A stretch of DNA of 64,000 bases, taken from positions 35,442,269 through 35,506,268 of the forward strand of contig OZ025240.1 in assembly GCA_964019155.1 (NCBI GenBank), written 5' to 3'. A model generated the notes under the pieces. That model saw only the letters and a program-made list of their open reading frames with translations, made no database searches and was not told the origin of the DNA. Shown here in pieces: positions 52,701-61,956 of this stretch (the stretch's first letter is position 1; each line of letters begins with the position of its first letter). The position numbers and the translations under genes are program-made. This DNA is from Osedax fenrisi (taxonomy: Eukaryota > Annelida > Polychaeta > Sabellida > Siboglinidae).

Positions 52701-54425
52701 TATTTGTTTACTAAATTAATTTTAGAAAAAATGGTGTAAATACTAGTAAAATACTCAAATTTTAAACGTATAATTCGGGCGACAGAATAGAAAAGATATT
52801 GATCTTTATCTGAGGCCTTTAAGAGGAAATAACAATATAATTAATTTATATACTTCATACGAAAAAAATGTACAACTTTCTTCTAATAAATATTTAATAA
52901 TATTAGTATTATTATTATTATAATATGATATATATATTAATATTTTTAAATAATTTTAAAAGTAGTGTTATCTATAATCTATTGTGTAATGTGATGTAAT
53001 CTAGCGACATCTATAATTAATGAATTGATATTAAATGATCACACTTTATTGATTGTAAAATACGCATTATGAACAATACAATTGAGATTATGCCATTTAA
53101 TGTGTCAACAAAATTTCATAAATATATCTTATGTGTAATTATTGGTAATATAATATAATTAGTATAAGAAAAATTTCATAGGTGTATTATTATGGTATTC
53201 TATTATATTATAATACCAAAGATTTGGGAAGCAAAGATATAACACTCCCCATGCATGCAACGTAATTTAGTAATAGCCCCAACCGCTGCTAGCAGTAGTA
53301 TCGAAATCACTGAAATAGATTTAGGTTCGGATCTGTTTGCATACAACAATGTTTTCATTGCTCTATTAAATTACATGCAATATAAATTAACTTTTACTTA
53401 CTAAATATATACTTATAGCATTTAAAATATAAATATCATATTTGTTTGTTATATATTAGTAATGATCACTTAGTTTTCATCATATAAATATTAATTTAAA
53501 GCATATTATTTAACATTTTAAAAGTGTATAGTTAAATACGAATTTACATTATAAACAACGCATAGTTCCTAAAAGTAACCCGCTATAGGTGGCACCAGGA
53601 TATTTTGTATACAAATTCGAATTACACAATTTCCCGTAAGTGTTATATCTTTCCTTCGGAAAATCTTTGATAATACTATAAATATAGTCAAAGAATACTT
53701 AATAAAAATATACTGTATCCCTAAAATGTAAAATAAAAAGTAGTCAAACTTTAAACTCGATTTACTCAGAATATTGAATATTATTTATTTTGAATCAACA
53801 AATTATTCAACACTCTTAATAATTATCCAAACTTGATGACATTTTCACAGTATCTTTATTATTATATATATAATAAATGTTACTTAAAAGATATTTATTA
53901 AAAATAGTATAAAATTAAAACAAGTAAAAAAAAATAATTTAATTTAGCATCGTATTTTGCCCCACACATATTTCAGATTTATAGTGAACCATTTATATTA
54001 AAATAATAATTTTTATTAGCTATTGGTTAAAAATTTGAAATTTACAGAATATAAATCGGATCAATACTCTAGGGGCTAAACAAAATTATTAAATGCATAC
54101 AAAAACTATCACCTATCTTAATACATTGTAATTTCAAGGTCCGCGAATCCCCTTAATATTACTCGTATACAATGAGGGGGAGAGAGAATCATGTTATCAA
54201 ATAATTAGAACATTACGTACACGTTTGATATATCAGATTTTTAGATATGACATTATTAAGTTCAATTGTAGTATACCTTAGTGATGTATGTGTGATGTGT
54301 GATACTGATATGGTGGATAGCGTTAAATAATATAGATATGTAGTTAATGAATCATAAATGATATTAGTGACATAGACAATGTGACACATTGAATGTGTGT
54401 ATAATAATTTCATAATAAATATCTA

Positions 54426-54474
<49 letters not shown>

Positions 54475-55333
54475 ATATACACACAGTAGTAACGTTAGGT
54501 AAAGACGAACTCTACACCCTGTAGTAAGTTTAGGTACGTGTGCACTCCTAAAGGGTGTGGGTCTAACAGTGTTATTCCCTACAGTGTCTCTAGACTCTAA
54601 CACGGAGAACATATAGAACTGGCGCTGTACATATCGGTGAAGAGGAGTCCCTGCGCGGCCATGTCGTCGAGGTGTGGAGTCTCCCTCGACGGGTTTCCAT
54701 AGCAACCGAGATCTCCGTAGCCCACCTAGCGATGACGACGATGAACATTGTTTAATTAAACACCTACGTAGATCTATGTACTGTTATATATGTTATTGTA
54801 CTATTATTATCACTACGCTATACAACGAACTGCGTGCGTCGCAGTGTCTAGAACACGCCCGTGAATTATTATATACACGTCATGCATGACCGCCTCGTGC
54901 GTGGCTATATATAGCAGCACATCACCACGTGTACGGTGTTTCCTTATTCTACCTTAATAAACGTATACATAAGCCTTGTAGCTTTTACACATAACAATGA
55001 TATAATGTTTAGCTGAGGAAGCACGATATCCGGTAACTGCTATTCGTATACGAGCGGTTACTAAGTGTGGTGGCCGCATATCACTTCGTATAGACTATAC
55101 TGTATAGTTATTATGTAATAGTACATAACATATTAATGTGTACATTAATAATTATATACGATATCATCTACGAATAGCTAACAATATATATACATTTATT
55201 GTATATATAAACCATATTTACATTTCAGATATAACTATGATTATTAAAATAATAATAAGTGAATTAATTGAATAATTAAATAATATGTTGTCATATAATA
55301 TATTCTATAACGTATAATTACTATTATAGTAAC

Positions 55334-55389
<56 letters not shown>

Positions 55390-58027
55390 ATTCAAATAAA
55401 AGTTTATTAAAAGTTGAGATTGTGCATAGCCGTTGTCATCAACGGTATTGATCATGCAAAATGTGTTATTATAAATATAAAATAATGTTATAACAACATT
55501 TGCGTTGATGACAACGGCTATGCACAATCTCAACTTTTTATAAACTTTTATTTGAATATGTTAAACAATTTTTAATATATATATATATATATTTATATAT
55601 AGTAACTATAAGTTAGTAACTATAACTATAGAAAACCTCTTCACCTCCCAATACTAAAGCAGCTAATCAACACTGTTGCAACCTCCCTTCATCAAATCAT
55701 CTGCAGTTCACTTTCTTCCGGCTCCGTACCTCCTGATTTCAAAAAAGCAGTCATCACCCCTATCCTTAAAAAGCCCCACCTTGATTATCTGTTTCCCTCC
55801 AACTACCAATCCATCTCTAACCTCTCAATCCACTCTAATATCTTTGAACGTGTTATCTCCTCCCAACTTATCACATACCTTACAACCAATAAAATCCCCA
55901 ACATCTTCCAAAGCGACTACCTCCCACACAAATCTACTGAATCCGCCCTAACCCTCATTACCTCCGTCCTAATCTCCGGCCTTAACAACAACCGTAGCAC
56001 CATACTCGTCCTTCTCGACATGGCCTCCGCTTTCGACACCCTTGACCACAATGTCCTCATACACAGACTCTCCGCCATAGGCATTGCCCTCAACTGGTTC
56101 ACCTCCTACATTACCAACCACTCTTCCTCAGTCAGTCTTCCCCATCCCGCTCAATAACCCACGGTGTCCCCCAGGGATCTGTCCTCGGCCCATTTCTCTT
56201 CAATATTTACCTCCTCCCCATGCTTGACATCTTCACTTACTAACCCGATATCTCCTTCCATACTTATGCCTACGACCTTCAACTATATCTTAACTGCACA
56301 GACTCCCCTAATTATGCCCCTGACCGACTCTACTCCTGTATCAAGTCCATACACCAATAACTTACCTCCAACTCCCTAAAACTTAACCCTACTAAAATAG
56401 AAGCTATTTTACTCATTTTACCCTTACGCTCCTCCACCCTCCCTGAACCACCCCCCATCTCACTTGACACCACCTCACTCCCCTACTCTCAACACGTCCG
56501 AAACGTTGGCTTCCATCTTGATACCACCGTTTCCCTTGACTCCCATATTATACATATGCACAAATCCATCTACTACCACCTACGCTGCCTCCGCTTAATC
56601 CGACACTCCAATCCCCTCCCCATCGCTATTACCATTGCCTCTTCCTACATCATCACCTTATTCGAATATTGCAACTCCTTACTCTTTAACCTCCTTGAAT
56701 ACAAACTCTTCAAACTACAGTTACTCCAAAACGCTGTTGTTCGCTGTGTCCATTTACTTCCCGTCGTTCTTCTGACTCCATTACACCTCTCATAAAACAA
56801 CTACACTGGCTGCCTATCCCCTACCGCAAAAGTACAAACTCTCCCTGACCATCCACAAAGCTATTCACCACAACTCCCCTGACTACCTTGCCTACCTCCT
56901 ACATCTACACACATCCTTCACGTCACTCCAGACCCATTCCTCCAACACCTTTATCCTTACTATTCCCCATCTACACAAATTCCACTCTTCCAATATACAC
57001 TCCTTTGCACTCTCTGCCCCTTACCAATGGAATTCCCTATCTTAAGACTTATTACTTCTCCCTTGCCTTCCTTCCCACTCAATAATTCCCTCCCACGGAC
57101 TGCCAATTGCTCACGCACTGATCACACTGTGCAGTCTGATGCAGTCCATAAACAAACAAAAAAGTAAAAAAAGTAAAGTAAAGTTACTTTAAAAGTATAG
57201 TAACTATACTTTTAAAGTAACTATAATAGTTACTATTATAGTAACTATACTATAAATTATAGTATAGTATAATAGTAACTATATGAAATTCATAATGAAT
57301 CATATAGTATTATCAAAGATTTTGCGAAGCAAAGATATAACACTCCATATGCATGCAATGTAATTTAGTAATAGCCCCAACCGCTGCTAGAAGTAGTATC
57401 GAAATCACTGAAATAGATTTAGGTTCGGCTCTGTTTGCATACAACAATGTTTTCATTGCTCTATTAAATTACATGCAATATAAATTAGCTTTTACTCACT
57501 AAATATATACTTATATCATTTAAAACATACATATCATATTTGTTTGTTATATATTAGTAATGAACACTTAGTTTTCATCATATAAATATTAATTTAAAGC
57601 ATATTATTTAACATTTTAAAAGTGTATAGTTAAATACGAATTTACATTATAAACAACGCATAGTTCCTAAAAGTAACCCGCTATAGGTGGCACCAGGGTA
57701 TTTTGTATACAAATTCGAATTACACGATTTCGCGTAAGTGTTATATCTTTCCTTCGGAAAATCTTTGGTATTATACTAAGTATATGATATAGGTAAAACA
57801 AATATATAAATCAATATGTGTTATACATACATATATATATATATGTGTAGAAAGGATTTCTCATAAAGGATACATATTTTCGTTAAATAATTTAACTTTA
57901 AATTTAACTTGAAGTTACTAAGGTAACTAACGTCATCCATAAACATTATAATTATATTCGGACGTCTAGAATTAACAATTGAAATACTTATAATAATTGA
58001 ACAAATTAATATAAAAAATATATCCAT
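38402..58027 (-). CDS. GALNS: N-acetylgalactosamine-6-sulfatase-like gene, at least 13 exons (3' end missing)
   Basis: Assembled from 13 minus-strand exons with GT/AG borders and consistent phases: 480 codons before the unlocated last exon (human GALNS is 522 residues). Order: signal peptide (about residues 1-20), then the type I sulfatase domain. The family's active-site residues are all visible: D31-D32 (FMDD), C71 in CSPSR (the cysteine converted to formylglycine), R75, K132 and H134 (VGKWHLGH), H225 (DATHTP), D277-N278 (SSDNGAA) and K298 (CGKQTTFEGG). The C-terminal part has KTIFYYRGN, YCPGQF and DIHKDPGEKYPL. The closest match I recognise is GALNS, with arylsulfatase A as a relative. Expected role: hydrolysis of sulfate esters on glycans in lysosome or secretory pathway. 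Introns carry many transposons; none breaks an exon. Confidence 0.92.
38954..39092 (-). CDS. GALNS: Sulfatase exon 12
   Basis: After acceptor AATGCAG: GYHYCPGQFIANVTTAKLTD, YTEQPLLFDIHKDPGEKYPL and PLVDPS. The 3' border is a choice: donor TCTC/GTATAA at 38953 gives the right phase and family length. A donor at 38970 (ACC/GTTAGT) is possible with the inner acceptor of exon 13. Confidence 0.85.
39511..39557. repeat. (GT)n microsatellite next to sulfatase exon 11
   Basis: GT repeat with one TTT interruption. On the transcript strand it is a CA tract starting about 12 nt after the exon 11 donor; intronic CA repeats at this distance can affect splicing in other animals. Confidence 0.95.
39570..39678 (-). 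CDS. GALNS: Sulfatase exon 11
   Basis: After acceptor ATATTTCAG: completes Arg, then DKTIFYYRGNVLFKVRHLKY and KIHLYDWDTPADAQAL; donor TTG/GTTAGT, phase 0. Matches the DRPIFYYRGD region of the C-terminal subdomain. The intron begins with a GT/CA microsatellite about 12 bp inside. Confidence 0.9.
40759..40971. mobile_element. MITE with GGTATNCGAT ends in sulfatase intron 10
   Basis: GGTATCCGATCACAACGGAC then GGGTTGAG at the left is repeated inverted at the right (CTCAACCC then GTCCGTTATTATCGTATACC), about 28 bp per arm with three mismatches. No ORF; target duplication not identified. Confidence 0.75.
43017..43109. repeat. AT palindrome
   Basis: AAATTATTTTAATAATTAAT inverted as ATTAATTATTAAAATAATTT around an (AT)n core, directly left of the mariner-like MITE. 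Confidence 0.85.
43112..43278. mobile_element. mariner-like MITE, TA target duplication
   Basis: Arms of about 60 bp: GGTTGGAGTGAAATTTGAAA ... ATGGTTATGACTC and the exact inverse at the right end, flanked by TA on both sides. Near-identical arms suggest a young copy. It ends 22 bp before the 3' border of sulfatase exon 10. Confidence 0.88.
43301..43437 (-). CDS. GALNS: Sulfatase exon 10
   Basis: After acceptor TTAATACAG: ISSQVSSLMDLLPTIAEITN then TIIPTNITLDGDSLTHLWLN and KDGKV, ending AG/GTTATA in phase 2. An upstream donor (AAA/GTAAGG at 43305) would shift the frame into exon 11, so the later donor is preferred. A few residues shorter than GALNS at the exon 9/10 join. A mariner-like MITE lies 20 bp beyond the donor. 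Confidence 0.88.
43894..44108. mobile_element. Diverged copy of the CAAAGATTTTGCGAAG MITE family
   Basis: Begins CAAATATTTTGCGAAGTAAAGATAT and shares blocks such as CCGCTGCTAGAA and AAATTACACAATGTCG with the 454-bp copies at 53217 and 57314, but is shorter and more diverged; the right end is degraded. Confidence 0.6.
44331..44526. repeat. 11-bp minisatellite in sulfatase intron 9
   Basis: About 17 degenerate units alternating CTCCAACACGG, CTTTAATACAC and CTCTAATACGC. It begins about 27 bp past the exon 9 donor on the transcript strand. Confidence 0.9.
44553..44638 (-). CDS. GALNS: Sulfatase exon 9
   Basis: After acceptor TTACCAG: completes Gly, then GSNAPFLCGKQTTFEGGFRQ and PAIFKWPS; donor TCG/GTGATT, phase 0. 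Contains active-site Lys298 in the CGKQTTFEGG signature. Confidence 0.94.
44951..45087 (-). CDS. GALNS: Sulfatase exon 8
   Basis: After acceptor TCGTCTAG: YGDALMEIDNAIGNINAALR, RLGIDNDTFVVFSSDNGAAT and YAEVE; donor GAAG/GTCATA in phase 1. Carries the Asp277-Asn278 metal ligands. Unspliced reading runs on into intron nonsense. Confidence 0.94.
45198..45480 (-). mobile_element. tRNA-derived SINE, full-length copy in sulfatase intron 7
   Basis: Minus-strand orientation. Head near 45480 with A box TGGCTCAGTTGGCAAAGG and B box GGTTCAAGCCC, both close to the tRNA consensus; body as in the copy at 21673; tail AACAATAACAATAAC at the left end. The best-preserved promoter of the four copies. Confidence 0.92.
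46002..46123 (-). CDS. GALNS: Sulfatase exon 7
   Basis: After acceptor TTTCAAG: EALRFIEENQEKEFFLYFAP then DATHTPLYASHAFRHRSQRG; phase-2 end at CT/GTTGGT. Contains active-site His225 in DATH. Confidence 0.94.
46253..46316 (-). CDS. GALNS: Sulfatase exon 6
   Basis: 64 bp. After acceptor ATTTCAG: completes Arg, then FHEDFPITEDGISNITELYR and Q; donor CAG/GTAATC, phase 0. Corresponds to the RYYEEFPI...LTQIY stretch of GALNS. The next intron is only 129 bp. Confidence 0.9.
46923..47731. mobile_element. hAT element with GGATCGGGATCGG-rich ends, perfect 8-bp target duplication
   Basis: Ends CAGTGATGGGCAGGATCG and CGGTGCCCATCACTG, flanked by AGTATAAT on both sides (46915-46922 and 47732-47739). Subterminal 100 bp on each side are packed with GATCGGGATCGG words. 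The centre holds a large palindrome (47343-47456). No transposase. Lies in sulfatase intron 5. Same CAGTGATGGGCA tip as 20149-21022. Confidence 0.9.
47343..47456. repeat. Large AT-rich palindrome inside the hAT element
   Basis: About 50-bp arms: ATCATATAGTCTATATGATA, TTAATATATGCATTAATTCA and ATTTA, repeated inverted around ATTAAATT. Each arm also contains its own smaller palindrome. Confidence 0.88.
48328..48468 (-). CDS. GALNS: Sulfatase exon 5
   Basis: After acceptor CATCCAG: completes W, then HLGHQEQYLPLRHGFHEWFG, APNCHYKYDGRVIPNIPLYR and DHLMLG; donor AG/GTTAAC in phase 2. Contains active-site His134. Confidence 0.94.
50555..51025. mobile_element. Second copy of the CATCGATATAAAG MITE, in sulfatase intron 4
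   Basis: Termini CATCGATATAAGAAAGTGG and CCACTTTCTTTATATAGATG. The interior matches 23603-24089 in reversed orientation (for example TTTCGACGAAAAGCCTAATG). The target duplication is not preserved. Ends 46 bp from exon 4. Confidence 0.85.
51072..51174 (-). CDS. GALNS: Sulfatase exon 4
   Basis: After acceptor TTGACAG: YAPQEVDGGILSSELLISEL then LSRSGYRSKIVGK and two bases of Trp; donor TG/GTTTAT. Contains active-site Lys132. A MITE (50555-51025) begins 46 bp beyond the donor. Confidence 0.93.
51905..52176 (-). mobile_element. tRNA-derived SINE, copy in sulfatase intron 3
   Basis: Head near 52170 with TGGCTCGGTTGGCTAAG (A box) and GAGTTCAAGCCTC (B box). The body has a small internal deletion and duplication relative to the copy at 45198. 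Minus orientation. Confidence 0.88.
52355..52429 (-). CDS. GALNS: Sulfatase exon 3
   Basis: 75 bp. After acceptor CTATTAG, completes Ser-Arg of the catalytic motif, then ASLLTGRLPIRNGFYSDNVF and AKN; phase-1 end at T/GTTAGT. Joins exon 4 through a Ser codon (NSYAPQE), matching the family's NAYTPQE. Confidence 0.9.
52762..52920. repeat. Interspersed repeat of unknown class, copy 1
   Basis: GGGCGACAGAATAGAAAAGAT, ATCTGAGGCCTTTAAGAGGA and CAACTTTCTTCTAATAAATA recur at 60306-60440 in the same order (about 85% by eye). Not related to the other families here. The AATATTATTATTATT end could be a retroelement tail. Confidence 0.6.
53217..53669. mobile_element. CAAAGATTT-family MITE, copy 1, perfect 7-bp target duplication
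   Basis: Termini CAAAGATTTGGGAAGCAAAG and CTTTCCTTCGGAAAATCTTTG, inverted over about 30 bp. Flanks ATAATAC on both sides. Nearly identical in sequence and length to 57314-57767. Non-coding. In sulfatase intron 2. Confidence 0.9.
54429..54472. repeat. (AT)n microsatellite
   Basis: Pure AT tract in intron 2 about 130 bp from exon 2. Confidence 0.95.
54602..54725 (-). CDS. GALNS: Sulfatase exon 2
   Basis: After acceptor CGCTAG: VGYGDLGCYGNPSRETPHLD, then DMAAQGLLFTDMYSASSICS and P, ending in phase 1 (CCG T/GTTAGA). Holds the catalytic cysteine. The intron cuts the Ser codon of the CSPSR motif. Clearly more GC-rich than flanking DNA. Confidence 0.93.
55338..55557. repeat. (AT)n tract and long hairpin
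   Basis: An (AT)n run (55338-55383) followed by an inverted repeat: CATATTCAAATAAAAGTTTA ... GTTGAGATTGTGCATAGCC (from 55387) is repeated inverted up to 55558 (GGCTATGCACAATCTCAAC ... TTTATTTGAATATG). About 58-bp arms with a spacer of about 50 bp: probably a MITE, though no target duplication was resolved. Confidence 0.8.
55620..57165 (+). mobile_element. L2/Rex1-type LINE reverse transcriptase, 5' truncated, C-rich coding strand
   Basis: Plus strand in sulfatase intron 1 (antisense to the gene). Frames carry SGSVPPDFKKAVITPILKKP, LDYLFPSNYQSISNLSIHSN, IFERVISSQLITYL, STILVLLDMASAFDTLDHNV, RDLSSAHFSSIF (the GVPQGSVLGPLLF region shifted in frame) and, further on, LNPTKIEAILL, RNVGFHLDTTVSLDSHI, LFEYCNSLL and LQLLQNAVVR. 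The order fits the L2 group. Frameshifts near 56150 and several stops make it inactive. Base composition is C-rich on this strand, unlike every other LINE in the window. Confidence 0.85.
57314..57767. mobile_element. CAAAGATTT-family MITE, copy 2, perfect 7-bp target duplication
   Basis: Termini CAAAGATTTTGCGAAGCAAA and TTTCCTTCGGAAAATCTTTG, inverted. Flanks GTATTAT on both sides. 454 bp, about 97% identical to the copy at 53217 by eye. In sulfatase intron 1, about 165 bp from exon 1. Confidence 0.92.
57932..58027 (-). CDS. GALNS: Sulfatase exon 1: start codon, signal peptide, first metal-binding Asp pair
   Basis: Starts at ATG (58025-58027). Hydrophobic leader FFILICSIIISISIV, then RRPNIIIMFMDD; ends in phase 0 at donor GAC/GTTAGT. 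The Asp pair is the conserved calcium ligand. This ATG is chosen because it gives a normal leader directly before the conserved PNII core. Confidence 0.9.
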
Positions 58028-58315
58028 TTTAAAAAAGAATATTATATTGTATTGAACAAAATGATATGTGTATTATAGAATTATTATTAAAATAGTAAAC
58101 ATTTAAATAATAATTAAATACTTTTTTTGGATTATACGCGATAAGACCGTAAGAAAGTAAACAAACAAAAGTAAATAATACAAGGGTCAGGCAGCGCCAA
58201 TCAGATGCAATGTTGTGGAATTCAAAATAAGACCGTATTTACTAGTTATATTCATACGCACATATTATATACGAAAGTAGTTCCAAAATACAAAACTAGA
58301 CCGTATCATATACTT

Positions 58316-58511
<196 letters not shown>

Positions 58512-58663
58512 TGTATTAGATAACCATGCATACTATATTCAATAGTTTATTGTATGGAATTATGTCAAATATATTCTAATCTATATATAATTGTGTGTAT
58601 TTATAAGAATATAGGCTCATACACCTTATACGATTACATTGTATTATATACTATTGTATTATT

Positions 58664-59110
58664 TTAATTTAATTCATCATTTAATATGTTCTTGTGTGTG
58701 CATTTCCAATGCACAGTGCTGCTTCGGTTATCGACTTTTTTAGTGTACGTGTAACCTCTACTATCGGTAAGTAGATCACCTTTCCGTTGATTTCCTGATG
58801 CGACAAGTTCATATGTCAAGTCTATGATGTCTTGTACTTCGACATCTGGTAATTCAACTTCTATATCTTCTTCTTGTATGATACGTATCGGTACAAGTGG
58901 GGACAAGTTTGAAGCTCGGACTTCTACAGCATTTGTTCGACATACGAGGCATGACCAAATAATGGCTTGACCACCTACCATCGCTTGATAGTCTTCCTCG
59001 CTGATGCCAGTATCGCAAGTGATGTGACACCACTCATTGCAAGAATCGCATGATACTGCCATATCGTCGTCACGAACTTCAATAGAACAATATAGACAAA
59101 GATAATCCAT
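58664..59110 (-). CDS. PHD-finger protein with truncated FLYWCH zinc finger
   Basis: Intact 148-codon ORF from ATG (59108-59110) to a stop at 58664. Residues about 5-58 form a PHD finger: C-x2-C (CLYC), C-x2-C (CDSC), H-x2-C (CHITC) and a final C-x2-C (WSCLVC), the Cys4-His-Cys3 pattern that reads histone tails. An acidic linker follows (EEDIEVELPDVEVQDIIDL). Then ELVASGNQRKGDLLTDSRGY and TYTKK...VHWKCTHK matches the first half of a FLYWCH finger, cut before its last Cys/His. FLYWCH fingers typically sit in Mutator-like transposases, and this ORF lies between inverted arms, so it is likely transposon cargo rather than a host gene. GC content exceeds the flanks. Confidence 0.75.
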   Translation of the reverse strand: MDYLCLYCSIEVRDDDMAVSCDSCNEWCHITCDTGISEEDYQAMVGGQAIIWSCLVCRTNAVEVRASNLSPLVPIRIIQEEDIEVELPDVEVQDIIDLTYELVASGNQRKGDLLTDSRGYTYTKKVDNRSSTVHWKCTHKNILNDELN

Positions 59111-59570
59111 AATTAACGATTAGCATTAAGTAATATTATAATTGCGTTTTCTTTTATAGCAAAAAAGTAAAAATATATTAAATTTAATTGGCCAGAATTA
59201 AGAATGACATGTTGGATTGACCCCCCGATCCGCCCACAAATCCTGTCCATAATAGCCAAAGTATTCACCATGGTAGCGGTCATAATATGCGGGATACAAT
59301 AGTGAGTAAATGCTGCACTAGTGTGGGAGTAGCGGGTAGGGAATAGAGGGTAGAGGCCGAGTGTCGTGCCAAAAATACTGGCGACTATTGACCAGCATAA
59401 GCCCGTGAGTAGGGTACAGCCTGGCCTAACAGATGTACATTCAACTGTCGAAGTTAACGACATATACTCGCTACAACTGTGATAATCTCAAAGTATATAA
59501 TATACTAGTATATGTGTGGGTTAGGAATAGTGTGAATATTTGTAACACACCTAAATAGTATACATGATTC

Positions 59571-59600
<30 letters not shown>
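59111..59600 (-). other. Upstream region of the PHD ORF with an unexplained 116-codon frame
   Basis: A minus-strand frame at 59113-59463 (hydrophobic, e.g. CTLLTGLCWSIVASIFGTTL) directly precedes the PHD start codon. No family is recognised and it may be only 5' leader. (AT)n at 59575-59600. Confidence 0.3.
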
Positions 59601-59606
<6 letters not shown>

Positions 59607-59923
59607 GCATGTATATATTTTGTGTTATTATAATTTCACTATGAATAATACACATGTATTTATCTAACGCAACACAGTCAATTACGTAATTAGTACGTGT
59701 AGCACACGTCGTGTGCAGTAGACCGTTACAACGCCGGCTTCCTTATGCAAACATAGGTGTGTTATTTTATATATGCGTGAATATCAATACATTGTGTTAT
59801 ACAGTATACAATATATACAAAAGTTATTCAATGACCAACTGCATACCTGTCATTTTATTGTATTTACTATAGGATAGATTATGTTATATATCTAGATTTT
59901 TACATACGACATGTTATATAGCT

Positions 59924-59926
<3 letters not shown>

Positions 59927-60005
<79 letters not shown>

Positions 60006-60043
60006 ATGTGTATGTATGTATGGCTATATAACATACTATATAG

Positions 60044-60094
<51 letters not shown>

Positions 60095-60105
60095 GCTATA
60101 TAACA

Positions 60106-60145
<40 letters not shown>

Positions 60146-60179
60146 ATGTGTGTATGCATGTATGTATGGCTATATAACA

Positions 60180-60231
<52 letters not shown>

Positions 60232-60255
60232 ATGTATGTATGGCTATATTACATA
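59927..60255. repeat. Higher-order repeat of AT/GT tracts with a conserved 24-bp spacer
   Basis: Four copies of GGCTATATAACATACTATAT (positions about 60021, 60093, 60167 and 60241), separated by (AT)n and (GT)n tracts. A partial, inverted-like copy precedes at 59910. Spacer sequences are nearly identical, so whole units were duplicated. Confidence 0.88.
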
Positions 60256-60305
60256 CTATATATAAAGTAAAATACAAAACTAGACCGTATATATATACTT
60301 ATTGC

Positions 60306-60440
60306 AGGCGACAGCATAGAAAAGATAATTATCTTCATCTGAAGCCTTTTAGAGGAAACAATAATATAATGAATTTAATAATTCACATGATATATATATA
60401 TATATATACAACTTTCTTCTAATAAATATTATTATTATTA
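60306..60440. repeat. Interspersed repeat of unknown class, copy 2
   Basis: Same order of blocks as 52762-52920 (GGCGACAGCATAGAAAAGAT, ATCTGAAGCCTTTTAGAGGA, CAACTTTCTTCTAATAAATA). It sits inside the Mutator-like element next to an extra internal copy of the AAATACAAAACTAGACCGTAT arm motif (60270-60290). Confidence 0.6.
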
Positions 60441-60448
60441 TTATTATT

Positions 60449-60673
<225 letters not shown>

Positions 60674-60962
60674 GGTCTAGTTTTGTATTTTACTACCATG
60701 TACTTGATTGACACTTTATTTACGGTCTTATATTGTATGGGTAATTTACTGCCTTGCATTTGATTGGCTAAGCGTGAACTCTGTTTTATTTAATTACGCA
60801 CTATTTTATTTACGGTCTAATCGCGTATATACGCTTTTTTTTTAAATAATCTATTTTATTACTAAAAGTTGACCTATTTAATATCACGTGATATTTATAA
60901 AATACAAAGCCCTAAATCCATAAATATTTTAGAGAATCACTAAAATACATTGTAATTATAAT

Positions 60963-61158
60963 TATTTTGCGAAGCAAAGATATATCACTTGTATATATTT
61001 TCGTGAAACAAATTGTAATGCTGAATAGTAATAATAAATAGTAAATATAAGTGGCAATACCATAGTTCTAAATAATTTCTATAGCGAATTTTCAAAGTAT
61101 TATTAGTTACTATTTTAATATATACATTTAATATATAAAAATGTTTATTCGCCAATAA
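60963..61158. other. Partial CAAAGATTTTGCGAAG-family end and AT-rich DNA
   Basis: TATTTTGCGAAGCAAAGATAT at 60963 matches the left terminus of the 454-bp MITE family; no matching right end is nearby. The 111-codon minus frame over 60985-61320 has no recognisable content. Confidence 0.4.
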
Positions 61159-61195
61159 CAAGATCTCTATAACCTCGAGGTTATAGGAGGTATTG
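61159..61195. mobile_element. 37-bp palindromic micro-insertion with 7-bp target duplication
   Basis: 37-bp near-palindrome starting CAAGATCTCTATAACC and ending GGTTATAGGAGGTATTG, centred on CTCGAG. Flanked by CCAATAA on both sides (61152-61158, 61196-61202). Too small to encode anything; a relative without target duplication is at about 61342-61378. Confidence 0.7.
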
Positions 61196-61378
61196 CCAAT
61201 AACATACCATTCAGATAAATGAATATACAATTTGTATGCTGATTTACAAAACTTAATCACTAAATAACATGTAATGATGTACTGGTGATACAATTTCATT
61301 GGAACGTAAATATTGTCCAAGACACAACGATAAACTGGGGTTATAACTACTATAACTTCGAGGTTATAGGAGGTATTG

Positions 61379-61902
61379 ATATAGCCATTTATATATATAT
61401 ATATATCATCGATATAAATAAAGTTATATTTTTATATCGATAATATATATATACATTCAAAAATTAACATGTGTCCGAAACAAATCAAAGAAGATATCGA
61501 CTTATATTAATTCACAAAAAGTTAATTTTTAATAGCTGTAAATACGTTTAAATGTGTTTAAATAATGTATATATATATCCTAGTACAGGAGACTCATACC
61601 ACGACAAGATTGATATTATACAAAGTAGGAAATAATTATCTATTATATTAGTTTGAATATACATAAGATTCGAGAATTCCTATGAGCATACATATGTAAT
61701 AAAAACGATATAATTATGGTGATATTTCATCTTCTTATAAAAAAAAAGCCCGATGAAAAAGCTATTATTAATGCTACGTTTAATCTTTATATACTAAAAT
61801 ATCCATAAACACATTAAATATGTAAATATAATATACCAAAATTATAGGAAATTTAAAATACCAAAATTATAATGCATATTATAATATACTATAGTATATT
61901 AA

Positions 61903-61956
<54 letters not shown>

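Noticed and set aside
59113..59463. 116-codon minus frame directly before the PHD ORF
   Set aside because: Hydrophobic stretches but no family match I can name and no splice evidence; could be 5' leader or chance. Recorded only as a region.
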